From Acidobacteriaceae bacterium (GTDB lineage: Bacteria; Acidobacteriota; Terriglobia; Terriglobales; Acidobacteriaceae), in the NCBI GenBank assembly GCA_030040175.1, contig JASHUF010000037.1:1-5467 (forward strand): DNA of 5,467 nucleotides, given 5' to 3'. The position numbers and the translations under genes are program-made. Positions 1-4,811 of the stretch are shown one piece after another. The notes under the pieces are model-generated. The model ran no database searches and was not told the origin of the DNA. It saw only the letters and a program-made list of their open reading frames with translations. Each line of letters starts with the position of its first letter. Position 1 is the stretch's first letter.

Positions 1-119
1 CCACATATGGCGAAATTGACGCGGTCGTTCGCGCCCAGGATCTGGCTGTAGCTCTTCGCCGTCGAGGCGATGGCCGCGCCCGCGGCCAGTTCGTGCACGA
101 AGGTTCGCCGGGAAATCAT
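1..119 (-). CDS. Gfo/Idh/MocA-family oxidoreductase, Tat-exported, N-terminal fragment
   Basis: Only the first 39 codons are inside the window; the gene continues past the left edge. The protein begins M-I-S-R-R-T-F-V-H and then has an alanine-rich stretch (ELAAGAAIASTA), which together make a twin-arginine (Tat) signal with the SRRTF core. After the signal comes ILGANDRVNFAICG. Its end is the start of a Rossmann-fold beta strand, the usual entry into the NAD(P)-binding domain of secreted Gfo/Idh/MocA dehydrogenases. These act on sugars or cyclitols; the substrate cannot be told from this fragment. The start at 119 is chosen because a GGAG lies 7 bases upstream. An in-frame ATG at 125 would leave only about 2 bases to that GGAG and is less likely. 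The family call rests on 39 residues and on remembered similarity to acidobacterial homologues. Confidence 0.72.
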   Translation of the reverse strand, partial: MISRRTFVHELAAGAAIASTAKSYSQILGANDRVNFAIC

Positions 120-156
120 CTGCATTCTCCAGATTCTTATTTCGTTACCAGATCGA

Positions 157-162
157 ATTATA
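157..162 (-). promoter_or_regulatory. Candidate -10 box for the leftward oxidoreductase gene
   Basis: On the minus strand this reads TATAAT, a perfect sigma-70 -10 hexamer, about 38 bases upstream of the start codon at 119. No recognisable -35 hexamer lies 16-18 bases further upstream, where the sequence is GC-only (CGCCCC-like). The promoter may therefore depend on an activator, or the box may be a chance match in the only AT-rich patch of the gap. Confidence 0.35.
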
Positions 163-348
163 TCGCCCGCCGCGCTCCCGGGGCGCTGCGGAGGGACGGT
201 TATTCCGCCTGCGACCGTGTTCCCCGGCCGGCTGCCGCACGGCGCCCCGGCGCGCCGACTTTTCCCGGCGGCCGGTGTCTAAAGCAACTGGATGCGCAGC
301 GCGAAAATAACCTTCCCTGGGAACCGCAGCCTGGCGCGAAAATGAAAC

Positions 349-354
349 AGGAGG
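349..354 (+). promoter_or_regulatory. Ribosome binding site that fixes a TTG start for the sigma factor
   Basis: A perfect AGGAGG sits 8 bases before the TTG at 363, which is in frame with the sigma-factor coding sequence. The in-frame ATG at 342 lies upstream of this site, and the in-frame ATGs at 393 and 420 have no comparable site. TTG at 363 is thus the best-supported start. Confidence 0.7.
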
Positions 355-362
355 CTGTAAAC

Positions 363-968
363 TTGCGCGGTAAGCAGGCGTCTACCAGAGTGATGGCGGC
401 CGGCACAGCAGTCAAGCCGATGACGGCGGAGTCAGCGGAGGAGATTGCCGCGCGAGAGTTTGCGCGCGTGGTGGAAAACCATCGGCCGCAGATTTTTCGC
501 TTCCTGCTGGCCTCGACGCGCGACCTGGATCTGGCGGAAACGCTGACGCAGGAGTGCTTCCTGAAGGCGTATCGCAACTGGGGCCGGTTCCGCGGCGAGT
601 CCAGTGCGATGACCTGGCTGATGCGCATCGCCATCAACCTGCAGAAGGACCACTGGCGCAACCGGCGCATGCAATTCTGGCGGCACACGCGCACCAATGC
701 CGTGGACCTGGACGAGGCCAGCGAATGGCTGCCGAGCGGCGAGCGCACGGCCGAGCAGAAGATGCTGGCGCGCGAGCGTGTGCAGCAGGTGTGGAAAGCG
801 ATGGAGGGTTTGAGCGAGCGGCAGAGGACGGTTTTTCTGCTGCGCTATGTCGAGGACCAGGAGTTGAGCGACATTGCCCACTCCACGGGATTGAGCGAGG
901 GAACAGTGAAAGCGCATCTTTCGCGAGCTCTGGGAAAAGTGCGCGCGGAGCTGAGGGGGAAGCCATGA
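363..968 (+). CDS. ECF-family RNA polymerase sigma factor (sigma-70 regions 2 and 4)
   Basis: The predicted protein has 201 residues, normal for an ECF (group 4) sigma factor. Region 2 spans roughly residues 33-105: the helix around ENHRPQIFRFLLA, the core-binding and -10-reading segment TQECFLKAYRNWGRFRG, and WLMRIAINLQKDHWRNRR. A short acidic linker follows. Region 4 covers about 140-197, including LSERQRTVFLLRYVEDQ and the helix-turn-helix ELSDIAHSTGLSEGTVKAHLSRAL that reads the -35 element. Regions 1 and 3 are absent, as expected for the class. In the cell it would direct RNA polymerase to a small stress regulon. Its last codons overlap the next gene by ATGA, so the two are almost certainly co-translated. 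The TTG start gives a short, basic, probably unstructured N-terminus; a start at 393 or 420 is possible and would not touch any domain. The family is certain from the sequence; the signal it answers to is not. Confidence 0.93.
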   Translation: MRGKQASTRVMAAGTAVKPMTAESAEEIAAREFARVVENHRPQIFRFLLASTRDLDLAETLTQECFLKAYRNWGRFRGESSAMTWLMRIAINLQKDHWRNRRMQFWRHTRTNAVDLDEASEWLPSGERTAEQKMLARERVQQVWKAMEGLSERQRTVFLLRYVEDQELSDIAHSTGLSEGTVKAHLSRALGKVRAELRGKP

Positions 969-1402
969 GCTGGAAGAAGGATACGGCGGATGGAACGAGG
1001 CCGAATTCGCCCATCGATGCGGAGAGCGATCCGGTGCTCGAGCGGGCGCTCCACGATTTCCGCGCCAACGCGCACGCGTGGAGCCAGGCGGCGTATGGCC
1101 AGCCGCGGGCGCAGGTGCATGTAGCGCGCAGCGGCTGGCGGCCGGCCGCAGCGTGGGCGCTGGGCTGCGCGCTGGCTGCAGGGAGTTTGTCGGGAGCCTT
1201 CTATGCGCATCATCAGCGCGCGGCGATGGCAGCCCGGCTGGCGCTCCGGGAGCGCACAGCGCAACAGCAGCAACTGACCGCGCAACAGCAGCGCGCGGCG
1301 GATGAGGACCTGCTGGCAACGGTGGACAGCGATATCTCGCGCGAAGTTCCGGCAGCCATGGAACCGCTGGCGCAGTTGATGGATGAGGATGCGGCTCGAT
1401 AA
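965..1402 (+). CDS. Single-pass membrane protein, probable anti-sigma factor
   Basis: The 145-residue protein starts 4 bases inside the sigma-factor gene (ATGA overlap), with AGGGGG 5 bases upstream. Residues 1-58 are hydrophilic and would be cytoplasmic. Residues 60-80 (AAAWALGCALAAGSLSGAFYA) form one membrane segment. Residues 84-112 are Ala/Gln/Arg-rich, contain two nearly identical heptads (TAQQQQL, TAQQQRA) and should form a coiled coil. The tail EDLLATVDSDISREVPAAMEPL is the part that looks most like a conserved motif. I see no zinc-binding HxxxCxxC (ZAS) signature, so this is not a classical ZAS anti-sigma factor. The anti-sigma role is inferred from gene order, translational coupling and topology. 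The short cytoplasmic part resembles in layout the minimal anti-sigma factor CnrY, but I cannot show homology. An unrelated membrane partner of the LTxxQ protein is the main alternative. Confidence 0.75.
   Translation: MSWKKDTADGTRPNSPIDAESDPVLERALHDFRANAHAWSQAAYGQPRAQVHVARSGWRPAAAWALGCALAAGSLSGAFYAHHQRAAMAARLALRERTAQQQQLTAQQQRAADEDLLATVDSDISREVPAAMEPLAQLMDEDAAR
1259..1292 (+). repeat. In-frame tandem duplication encoding two Gln-rich heptads
   Basis: The 13-base sequence GCGCAACAGCAGC occurs at 1259-1271 and again at 1280-1292, a period of 21 bases or exactly seven codons. It encodes the repeated AQQQ of the heptads at residues 98-111 of the membrane protein. A seven-codon period in a predicted coiled coil fits a structural duplication that lengthens the helix without changing its register. 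Confidence 0.7.
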
Positions 1403-1467
1403 ATCATGCGGGGCGATGCACAAGGGAAAGGAAACAATTCATTGGGGACAGATGAAAGGTGAAGGGA

Positions 1468-2118
1468 ATGAAAAAAACATTTGCAGCACGGTTGGTTTGT
1501 GCGTTGGCGGGAGCGTTGCTTTTGGGCGGCTGGGCCAATGCGCAGGGACCCGGCGAGGGAAGGGGTATGGGCCGGGAACCCGGTTCCGGATTTGGCGATC
1601 ATCGGCCGCCCATGGAACGGGCCTTCCAGTTCGACGGAGAGCGGGGACAGTTCTGGAACAATCCGAGAATTGTGGAGAGGCTGAAACTGACCGACGACCA
1701 GCGCAAAGCCATGGACGGCATCCTGCAGGATCATCGCGTCACGCTGATCGACCTGCGGGCCAACCTGGAGAAGGCCGAAATCGAGATGCAGCCCTTGATG
1801 CGCGCCGACGAGCCGAATGAAACCGCGATTCTGGCGCAGATCGACAAGATTGCTCAGGCGCGCGCCGAGCTTGAAAAGGCGAATGCGCGCTTTCTTTTAG
1901 CCATTCGGAGCAAGCTGACGGCGGAGCAATGGAAGCAGGTGCAGGCCTTCCGTGAGGACCACGGTCCGGGCGGATGGGGACGCGACGGGCACGCGCCAGG
2001 TATGCATGGACTGGGCGGGCAGTTTCATCCTCATGGCGCACCCCCCGTGCCGCCTCAGGGTGGGCAGGGCGCACCTCCGCCGCCTCAACAGGAGCCGGGA
2101 ACAGGAGATTCCCAGTAA
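1468..2118 (+). CDS. Secreted Spy/CpxP-like LTxxQ-motif protein (periplasmic stress or metal sensor)
   Basis: The 216-residue protein has a classical signal peptide: MKKTFAARL, a hydrophobic core, then ANA-Q with likely cleavage after residue 25. The helical core at about 60-165 carries two LTxxQ motifs, LTDDQ at 74-78 and LTAEQ at 150-154, the hallmark of the Spy/CpxP/ZraP/CnrX group of periplasmic chaperones and metal sensors. Residues 85-145 between them are a charged amphipathic helix. Both ends are unusual: a Gly/Arg/Pro-rich linker at 26-50, and a C-terminal tail with Gly and five His at 165-190 followed by a Pro/Gln-rich end. I chose ATG 1468, with AAAGG 8 bases upstream, because it gives a clean signal peptide; a GTG at 1459 adds three residues. 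It follows the membrane protein by 65 bases, in the same direction and before the terminator at 2168, so it is probably the third gene of the operon. A chaperone or sensor of periplasmic stress is a family-based inference. Confidence 0.85.
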   Translation: MKKTFAARLVCALAGALLLGGWANAQGPGEGRGMGREPGSGFGDHRPPMERAFQFDGERGQFWNNPRIVERLKLTDDQRKAMDGILQDHRVTLIDLRANLEKAEIEMQPLMRADEPNETAILAQIDKIAQARAELEKANARFLLAIRSKLTAEQWKQVQAFREDHGPGGWGRDGHAPGMHGLGGQFHPHGAPPVPPQGGQGAPPPPQQEPGTGDSQ

Positions 2119-2167
2119 GGGTTCAACTTCAGAGAGCAAATGCGATCTCAGGGCGACTTGAGACCGT

Positions 2168-2208
2168 TGGCGGCCCGGGAGTGGTCTTCCCGGCCGCCGT
2201 TTTTTTTT
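2168..2208 (+). terminator. Intrinsic terminator of the sigma-factor operon
   Basis: GGCGGCC at 2169-2175 pairs with GGCCGCC at 2192-2198. The stem continues, after one bulged C, with GGGA pairing to TCCC around a short loop. Nine consecutive T follow (2200-2208). It lies 50 bases after the stop of the LTxxQ gene and separates that operon from the flagellin unit. Confidence 0.92.
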
Positions 2209-2377
2209 CATGCGAAAAGCAGCGTGCGGGGCAGGATCGCTGCAGCGAAGCCGGACAGCCTGGTGGTGCGCATCGGGGCAGCATTTGCCGCGGGTTGAGA
2301 CAGCATCTGAGCCAATCCGGAACAGCCTGAGTGAGGGTGCGACAGAGGCAATTTCCGGGCCCTTCAAAATTTGTGAC

Positions 2378-2404
2378 TAAAGTTATTGCCGACTCCTCCG
2401 ATGA
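2378..2404 (+). promoter_or_regulatory. Sigma-28 (FliA) flagellar promoter
   Basis: The -35 element TAAAGTTA (2378-2385) matches 7 of 8 bases of the FliA consensus TAAAGTTT. The -10 element TCCGATGA (2397-2404) matches 6 of 8 bases of GCCGATAA. The spacer is exactly 11 bases, as in the consensus. Transcription would begin near 2411-2412, giving a leader of about 92 bases before the flagellin start. A GCCGAC at 2388 resembles the -10 element more closely at its left end but has no -35 at the right distance. Confidence 0.8.
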
Positions 2405-2411
2405 AAGGGGT

Positions 2412-2484
2412 GGATGCAGGCTGGCGCCCGCCGCCGAGACGGGGAAGGCGCTGCCCACGAAGCGGGCCGCCGGGCCGGGCATCC
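2412..2484 (+). promoter_or_regulatory. Self-complementary 5' leader of flagellin mRNA
   Basis: GGATGC at 2412-2417, at the predicted transcript 5' end, is complementary to GCATCC at 2479-2484, which ends 3 bases before the ribosome binding site. Two inner pairings compete for the same bases: GCGCC (near 2424) with GGCGC (near 2447), and GCCCGC (near 2426) with GCGGGC (near 2462). The enclosed sequence is extremely GC-rich. The layout suggests a folded leader that could affect stability or translation. I do not recognise it as a known riboswitch class. Confidence 0.45.
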
Positions 2485-2487
2485 GAA

Positions 2488-2498
2488 AAGGAGCGGAG
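2488..2498 (+). promoter_or_regulatory. Flagellin ribosome binding site, two GGAG copies
   Basis: AAGGAG at 2488-2493 lies 9 bases, and a second GGAG at 2495-2498 lies 4 bases, before the ATG at 2503. The first is better placed for the ribosome. Tandem GGA motifs over a start site are also the kind of target bound by CsrA, which represses flagellin translation in some bacteria; here that is only a possibility. Confidence 0.65.
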
Positions 2499-2502
2499 TC
2501 CC

Positions 2503-3789
2503 ATGTCTCTTGGCGTTTTGAATAATCTGTCAGCCATTTACGCTGAGAATTATCTGAACAACACCAACAACAGCCTGCAGACGGTTCTGCAGCAGCTGTC
2601 GTCGGGTTCGCAAATCAACTCGGGCGCCGACGATGCCGCAGGGCTCTCGCTGATCAATGGCCTGGCTGCCAATTCGGCGGCGCTCACGCAATCAACCACC
2701 AATGCCACCGAGGGAGTGGGTTTGCTGCAAGTGGCCGATGGCGCGCTTTCCCAAGTGACCAGCCTGCTGAACCGCGCCATCACCCTGGCCACCGAAGCCT
2801 CCAACGGCACGCTCGATTCCTCGCAGGAGGCCGCGGCCAACCAGGAGTACCAGTCGATTCTTTCCGAGATCAACAACATCGGATCGACGACGACCTATAA
2901 CCAAAATCAGGTATTCAACGGCTCACAGGCGGGCGTGGCCATTTATACCGGCGACTCCTCGGCCACCGGCTCGTCCATTGACGATCTGTATTTTGCCCGG
3001 CTCACATCGGCGAGCGTGGGCGACTCCGGTGGCACCGTGCAGCAGAGCGATGCAGGTGAGTTTGTGGATCTCTCGACCGACACCGGCGGCGCGCTGACCA
3101 CGGCGGCGCAGCAGAGCGACGCCATCGCCGGAAGCCTGGTGTTCACCATCACCAATGCCGACGGCACCACGAGCACACTCACCACCAGCGCCACCTCGAT
3201 TGGGGCGCTGATCACGGAGATCAACAAGGACGGCATTCCCGGCGTGACGGCGAGCTTTACCACGGCGGCGGCCGTGGGCGATACGGCGGTCGCGGGCGGA
3301 GACACGGGCATCCTTCTGACCAATACAAATTCCAATGTGGCCATCTCTCTGTCGGCTGCGCCCGCAACCGCATTCGAGGACACAACCACGGCGGTTACCC
3401 CCACAGGACTGGTGGCGAGCAAGGCGGCAACCACCACCATCAATTACGTGACGGCGACCGGCGGCGACCAGTCGGCTGACCTGGCGGACACGAATCTCGA
3501 TACCGCCGGAAATGCGCAGAGCGCCTTGAGCGTACTCAACAACGCCATCACCTACGTTGCCGCGCAGGACGGCTACATCGGCGCGCAGATCAACACGCTG
3601 AACTCCGTCAGCCAGGTGATGAGTACGCAGCAGGAGAATGTGCTTTCGGCGCAGAACGCGGTCCAGGCCACGGATTACGCTGCGGCGACGACGAACATGT
3701 CGAAGTACGAAATTCTGAGCCAGACTGGAATTGCGGCGCTGGCTCAGGCCAACAGCGTGCAGCAGGAAGTGACCAAGCTACTGCAGTAA
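2503..3789 (+). CDS. fliC: Flagellin, flagellar filament subunit
   Basis: The 428-residue protein is exported by the flagellar type III apparatus and polymerises into the filament. Residues 1-140 are the conserved N-terminal D0/D1 region, with QLSSGSQINSGADDAAGL at 31-48. Residues 335-428 are the conserved C-terminal region, ending ILSQTGIAALAQAN and LLQ. The middle, about 141-334, is a variable Thr/Ala/Ser/Gly-rich surface domain; 211-252 (VFTITNADGTTSTLTT, then SIGALITEIN) looks like a flagellin IN motif. There is no Cys, His or Trp, and only two Arg (91, 166) and four Lys (242, 307, 401, 425) against 35 Asp/Glu, so the filament should be strongly acidic. The N- and C-terminal parts align without gaps to remembered Salmonella FliC. 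The start has a good ribosome binding site and there is no signal peptide, as expected. It is flanked by its own sigma-28 promoter and terminator, so it is probably monocistronic. Several paralogues are common in such genomes. Confidence 0.95.
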   Translation: MSLGVLNNLSAIYAENYLNNTNNSLQTVLQQLSSGSQINSGADDAAGLSLINGLAANSAALTQSTTNATEGVGLLQVADGALSQVTSLLNRAITLATEASNGTLDSSQEAAANQEYQSILSEINNIGSTTTYNQNQVFNGSQAGVAIYTGDSSATGSSIDDLYFARLTSASVGDSGGTVQQSDAGEFVDLSTDTGGALTTAAQQSDAIAGSLVFTITNADGTTSTLTTSATSIGALITEINKDGIPGVTASFTTAAAVGDTAVAGGDTGILLTNTNSNVAISLSAAPATAFEDTTTAVTPTGLVASKAATTTINYVTATGGDQSADLADTNLDTAGNAQSALSVLNNAITYVAAQDGYIGAQINTLNSVSQVMSTQQENVLSAQNAVQATDYAAATTNMSKYEILSQTGIAALAQANSVQQEVTKLLQ

Positions 3790-3830
3790 GGCACACGGGT
3801 GCGATCAACGTCATTCGAGTTCACCCAGGG

Positions 3831-3879
3831 ACGGGAGTCCGGCGGCAGGTGCAGCATGCTTGCCGCCTTTTTTTCCCGT
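3831..3879 (+). terminator. Intrinsic terminator of flagellin
   Basis: The core is GGCGGCA (3841-3847) pairing with TGCCGCC (3861-3867), followed by seven T (3868-3874). An outer ACGGGA/TCCCGT pair (3831-3836 with 3874-3879) could extend the stem around the T run. It begins about 40 bases after the flagellin stop. Confidence 0.9.
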
Positions 3880-3990
3880 GCCTTGTGAAACTCATTTGAT
3901 TTCGCGGCCACCACGCGATGGGGCGGCGAGGCCGGTCTGTCTCCGGCTCAAGGCCGGTCAGGGGTCAGGCGATCGGCCGAATCGGTCTGT

Positions 3991-4019
3991 TTGACGAATC
4001 GTTGTCGTGCGAGGACAAT
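3991..4019 (+). promoter_or_regulatory. Sigma-70 promoter of the tRNA-Ala gene
   Basis: TTGACG (3991-3996, 5 of 6 consensus bases) and GACAAT (4014-4019, 4 of 6) are separated by 17 bases. The start of transcription would fall near 4026, about 20 bases before the mature tRNA. Confidence 0.7.
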
Positions 4020-4044
4020 AAGGGAGTTGCATCCGTGCCGGTGT

Positions 4045-4120
4045 GGGCCTGTGGCGCAGCTGGGAGCGCGCTTCCATGGCATGGAAGAGGTCGTCGGTTC
4101 GATCCCGACCAGGTCCACCA
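4045..4120 (+). tRNA. tRNA-Ala, anticodon GGC
   Basis: A full 76-base cloverleaf is visible. The acceptor stem is GGGCCTG (4045-4051) with CAGGTCC (4110-4116), including the G3:U70 wobble pair that identifies alanine tRNAs. The D stem is GCGC (4054-4057) with GCGC (4066-4069). The anticodon stem CTTCC/GGAAG encloses loop ATGGCAT, so the anticodon at 4078-4080 is GGC, reading GCC/GCU. The T stem GTCGG/CCGAC encloses TTCGATC. The discriminator is A and CCA is encoded (4118-4120). There is no intron or truncation. The gene stands alone, without other tRNAs nearby. Confidence 0.97.
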
Positions 4121-4139
4121 TGCAGTTGTAAGTCTTTTA

Positions 4140-4289
4140 TAATCTTTTAGATTACAGCAAGAAATCTGCAGATTCCCCCGCAAAAATAGCGCTTCTTGCT
4201 GGTGAAGGACACAGGAGAAAACTCTCCTCGTTTTGAAACAGCGATAACATCAGAGCCATTCTCTGATCGGGAAACGCCGAGTGTCCTTC
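4140..4289 (+). repeat. Cluster of abutting and nested inverted repeats
   Basis: The helices run one after another. TAATCT/AGATTA is at 4140-4154. CAGCAAGAA (4155-4163) pairs with TTCTTGCTG (4193-4201). GAAGGACAC (4204-4212) pairs with GTGTCCTTC (4281-4289). Enclosed by that last stem are AGGAGA-AAAC-TCTCCT (4213-4228), directly against it; a weak GTTTTGAAAC (4230-4239); ATCAGAG-CCATT-CTCTGAT (4249-4267); and CGG/CCG (4268-4270 with 4277-4279). This looks like a multibranched RNA fold, but each repeat is short enough to arise by chance. Confidence 0.45.
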
Positions 4290-4455
4290 GAAGGCGAGGA
4301 ATGTTGGGAGCGCGCAGATTTGAACCGCCTCTCAAGCAATCAAATATGAGATGAAGGCATGGCTCGCTGGAAATCGAATGTCGATCGGATCCGAAGTTTT
4401 CGGACACCAAAGCGTTAATGCGTGACTCACCCTGGTATTGCGCGTTGAGAGCTGA

Positions 4456-4507
4456 GCCCTGAGGTGGCGTTTTCAAGGGTTTCGGACCGCTGTTGAACCT
4501 TCAGGGC
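4456..4507. repeat. Inverted repeat in the gene-free region
   Basis: GCCCTGAGG (4456-4464) pairs with CCTTCAGGGC-type sequence (4499-4507) through seven Watson-Crick pairs, a G-U and a G-C. Inside, TTCAA (4472-4476) pairs with TTGAA (4493-4497). No T run follows on either strand, so it is not an obvious terminator. Confidence 0.3.
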
Positions 4508-4772
4508 CATTGTGAGTTCCCCATTGCCTTGGGAGGGCGAAGGGGTCTACGCCATTTGCATTGAAGACAGACAAGGGGTCCTTCGACAGGCGCGGGAGTA
4601 TTGTCGTCGAGTTTGAGTTTCGGGCGCACTTTGCAGCAGCCTGTGACAGAGAGAACTGAAGGGAAGAAGCCGGAAGCGAACCAGGCACGCAGGAGCTGCG
4701 AGTGGATCAGCCGAGATCGTGGGCGCCGCTGCGGATCAGGAAAGGCCGCGAGCGGGAACTGAAGGCCACGCA

Positions 4773-4811
4773 AGAGAAATCCCCCTTCGCGATTTTTGCG
4801 CCAAGGGGGAT
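4773..4811 (-). terminator. Hairpin, probable terminator of the phosphoesterase gene
   Basis: ATCCCCCTT (4779-4787) and AAGGGGGAT (4803-4811) form a perfect 9-base-pair stem, with an inner CGC/GCG. Read on the minus strand, the stem is followed by ATTTCTCTT, a broken T run, so it could end transcription of the leftward metallophosphoesterase about 160 bases after its stop. The distance is long and the T run is imperfect. It could instead be a copy of a dispersed palindromic repeat. Confidence 0.5.

Larger units (their letters stand above)
120..362. other. Divergent intergenic region
   Basis: This gap separates the leftward oxidoreductase from the rightward sigma-factor unit. The left third is AT-richer and holds the TATAAT above; the rest is very GC-rich. 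It ends with the ribosome binding site of the sigma factor. A short perfect inverted repeat, TTCCCTGGGAA, lies at 313-323. I see no convincing sigma-70 promoter for the rightward operon. A GGGAACC at 319-325 resembles an ECF -35 element, but a start from it would fall inside the ribosome binding site, so I do not call it. The reading frame of the sigma factor is open through this gap, but nothing in that extension looks like protein. Confidence 0.5.
2119..2502. other. Intergenic region between the sigma operon and flagellin
   Basis: The gap contains the operon terminator, then about 170 bases (2209-2377) in which I see no gene or clear signal, then the flagellin promoter and leader. The flagellin reading frame stays open upstream to about 2386, but the strong ribosome binding site and the family's conserved N-terminus put the real start at 2503. 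Confidence 0.6.
3790..4044. other. Intergenic region between flagellin and tRNA-Ala
   Basis: The region holds the flagellin terminator, then GC-rich sequence with short direct repeats, then the tRNA promoter. AGGCCGGTC occurs at 3929-3937 and 3951-3959, and CGGTCTGT at 3933-3940 and 3983-3990. A 74-codon plus-strand frame (3918-4142) runs through the tRNA and is not a gene. Confidence 0.55.

Noticed and set aside
432..1319. Minus-strand frame of 295 codons opposite the sigma factor and membrane protein
   Set aside because: Its product is Pro/Ala/Arg/His-rich with no motif, and it is the antisense shadow of two well-supported genes in GC-rich DNA.
2405..2502. Known riboswitch (cobalamin or cyclic-di-GMP) in the flagellin leader
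   Set aside because: GGGGAAGGCG resembles part of a cobalamin core, but the remaining conserved blocks are missing, and no GEMM consensus is present.
2943..3443. Minus-strand frame of 166 codons inside flagellin
   Set aside because: It is antisense to the repetitive Thr/Ala/Ser codons of the flagellin variable domain, which yields an artificial Val/Ala-rich product.
3918..4142. Plus-strand frame of 74 codons across the tRNA
   Set aside because: It runs through the tRNA promoter and the whole tRNA gene, and the product looks random.
3965..4183. Minus-strand frame of 72 codons across the tRNA
   Set aside because: It contains the translated complement of the tRNA, a common spurious call.
4213..4234. 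Terminator of the tRNA transcript
   Set aside because: AGGAGA-AAAC-TCTCCT is followed by CGTTTTG, with only four T after two other bases, too weak for a confident call.
4249..4289. Hammerhead-like ribozyme
   Set aside because: CTGATCGGGAAAC superficially recalls CUGANGA and GAAA, but the core bases and the three-stem arrangement do not fit on either strand.
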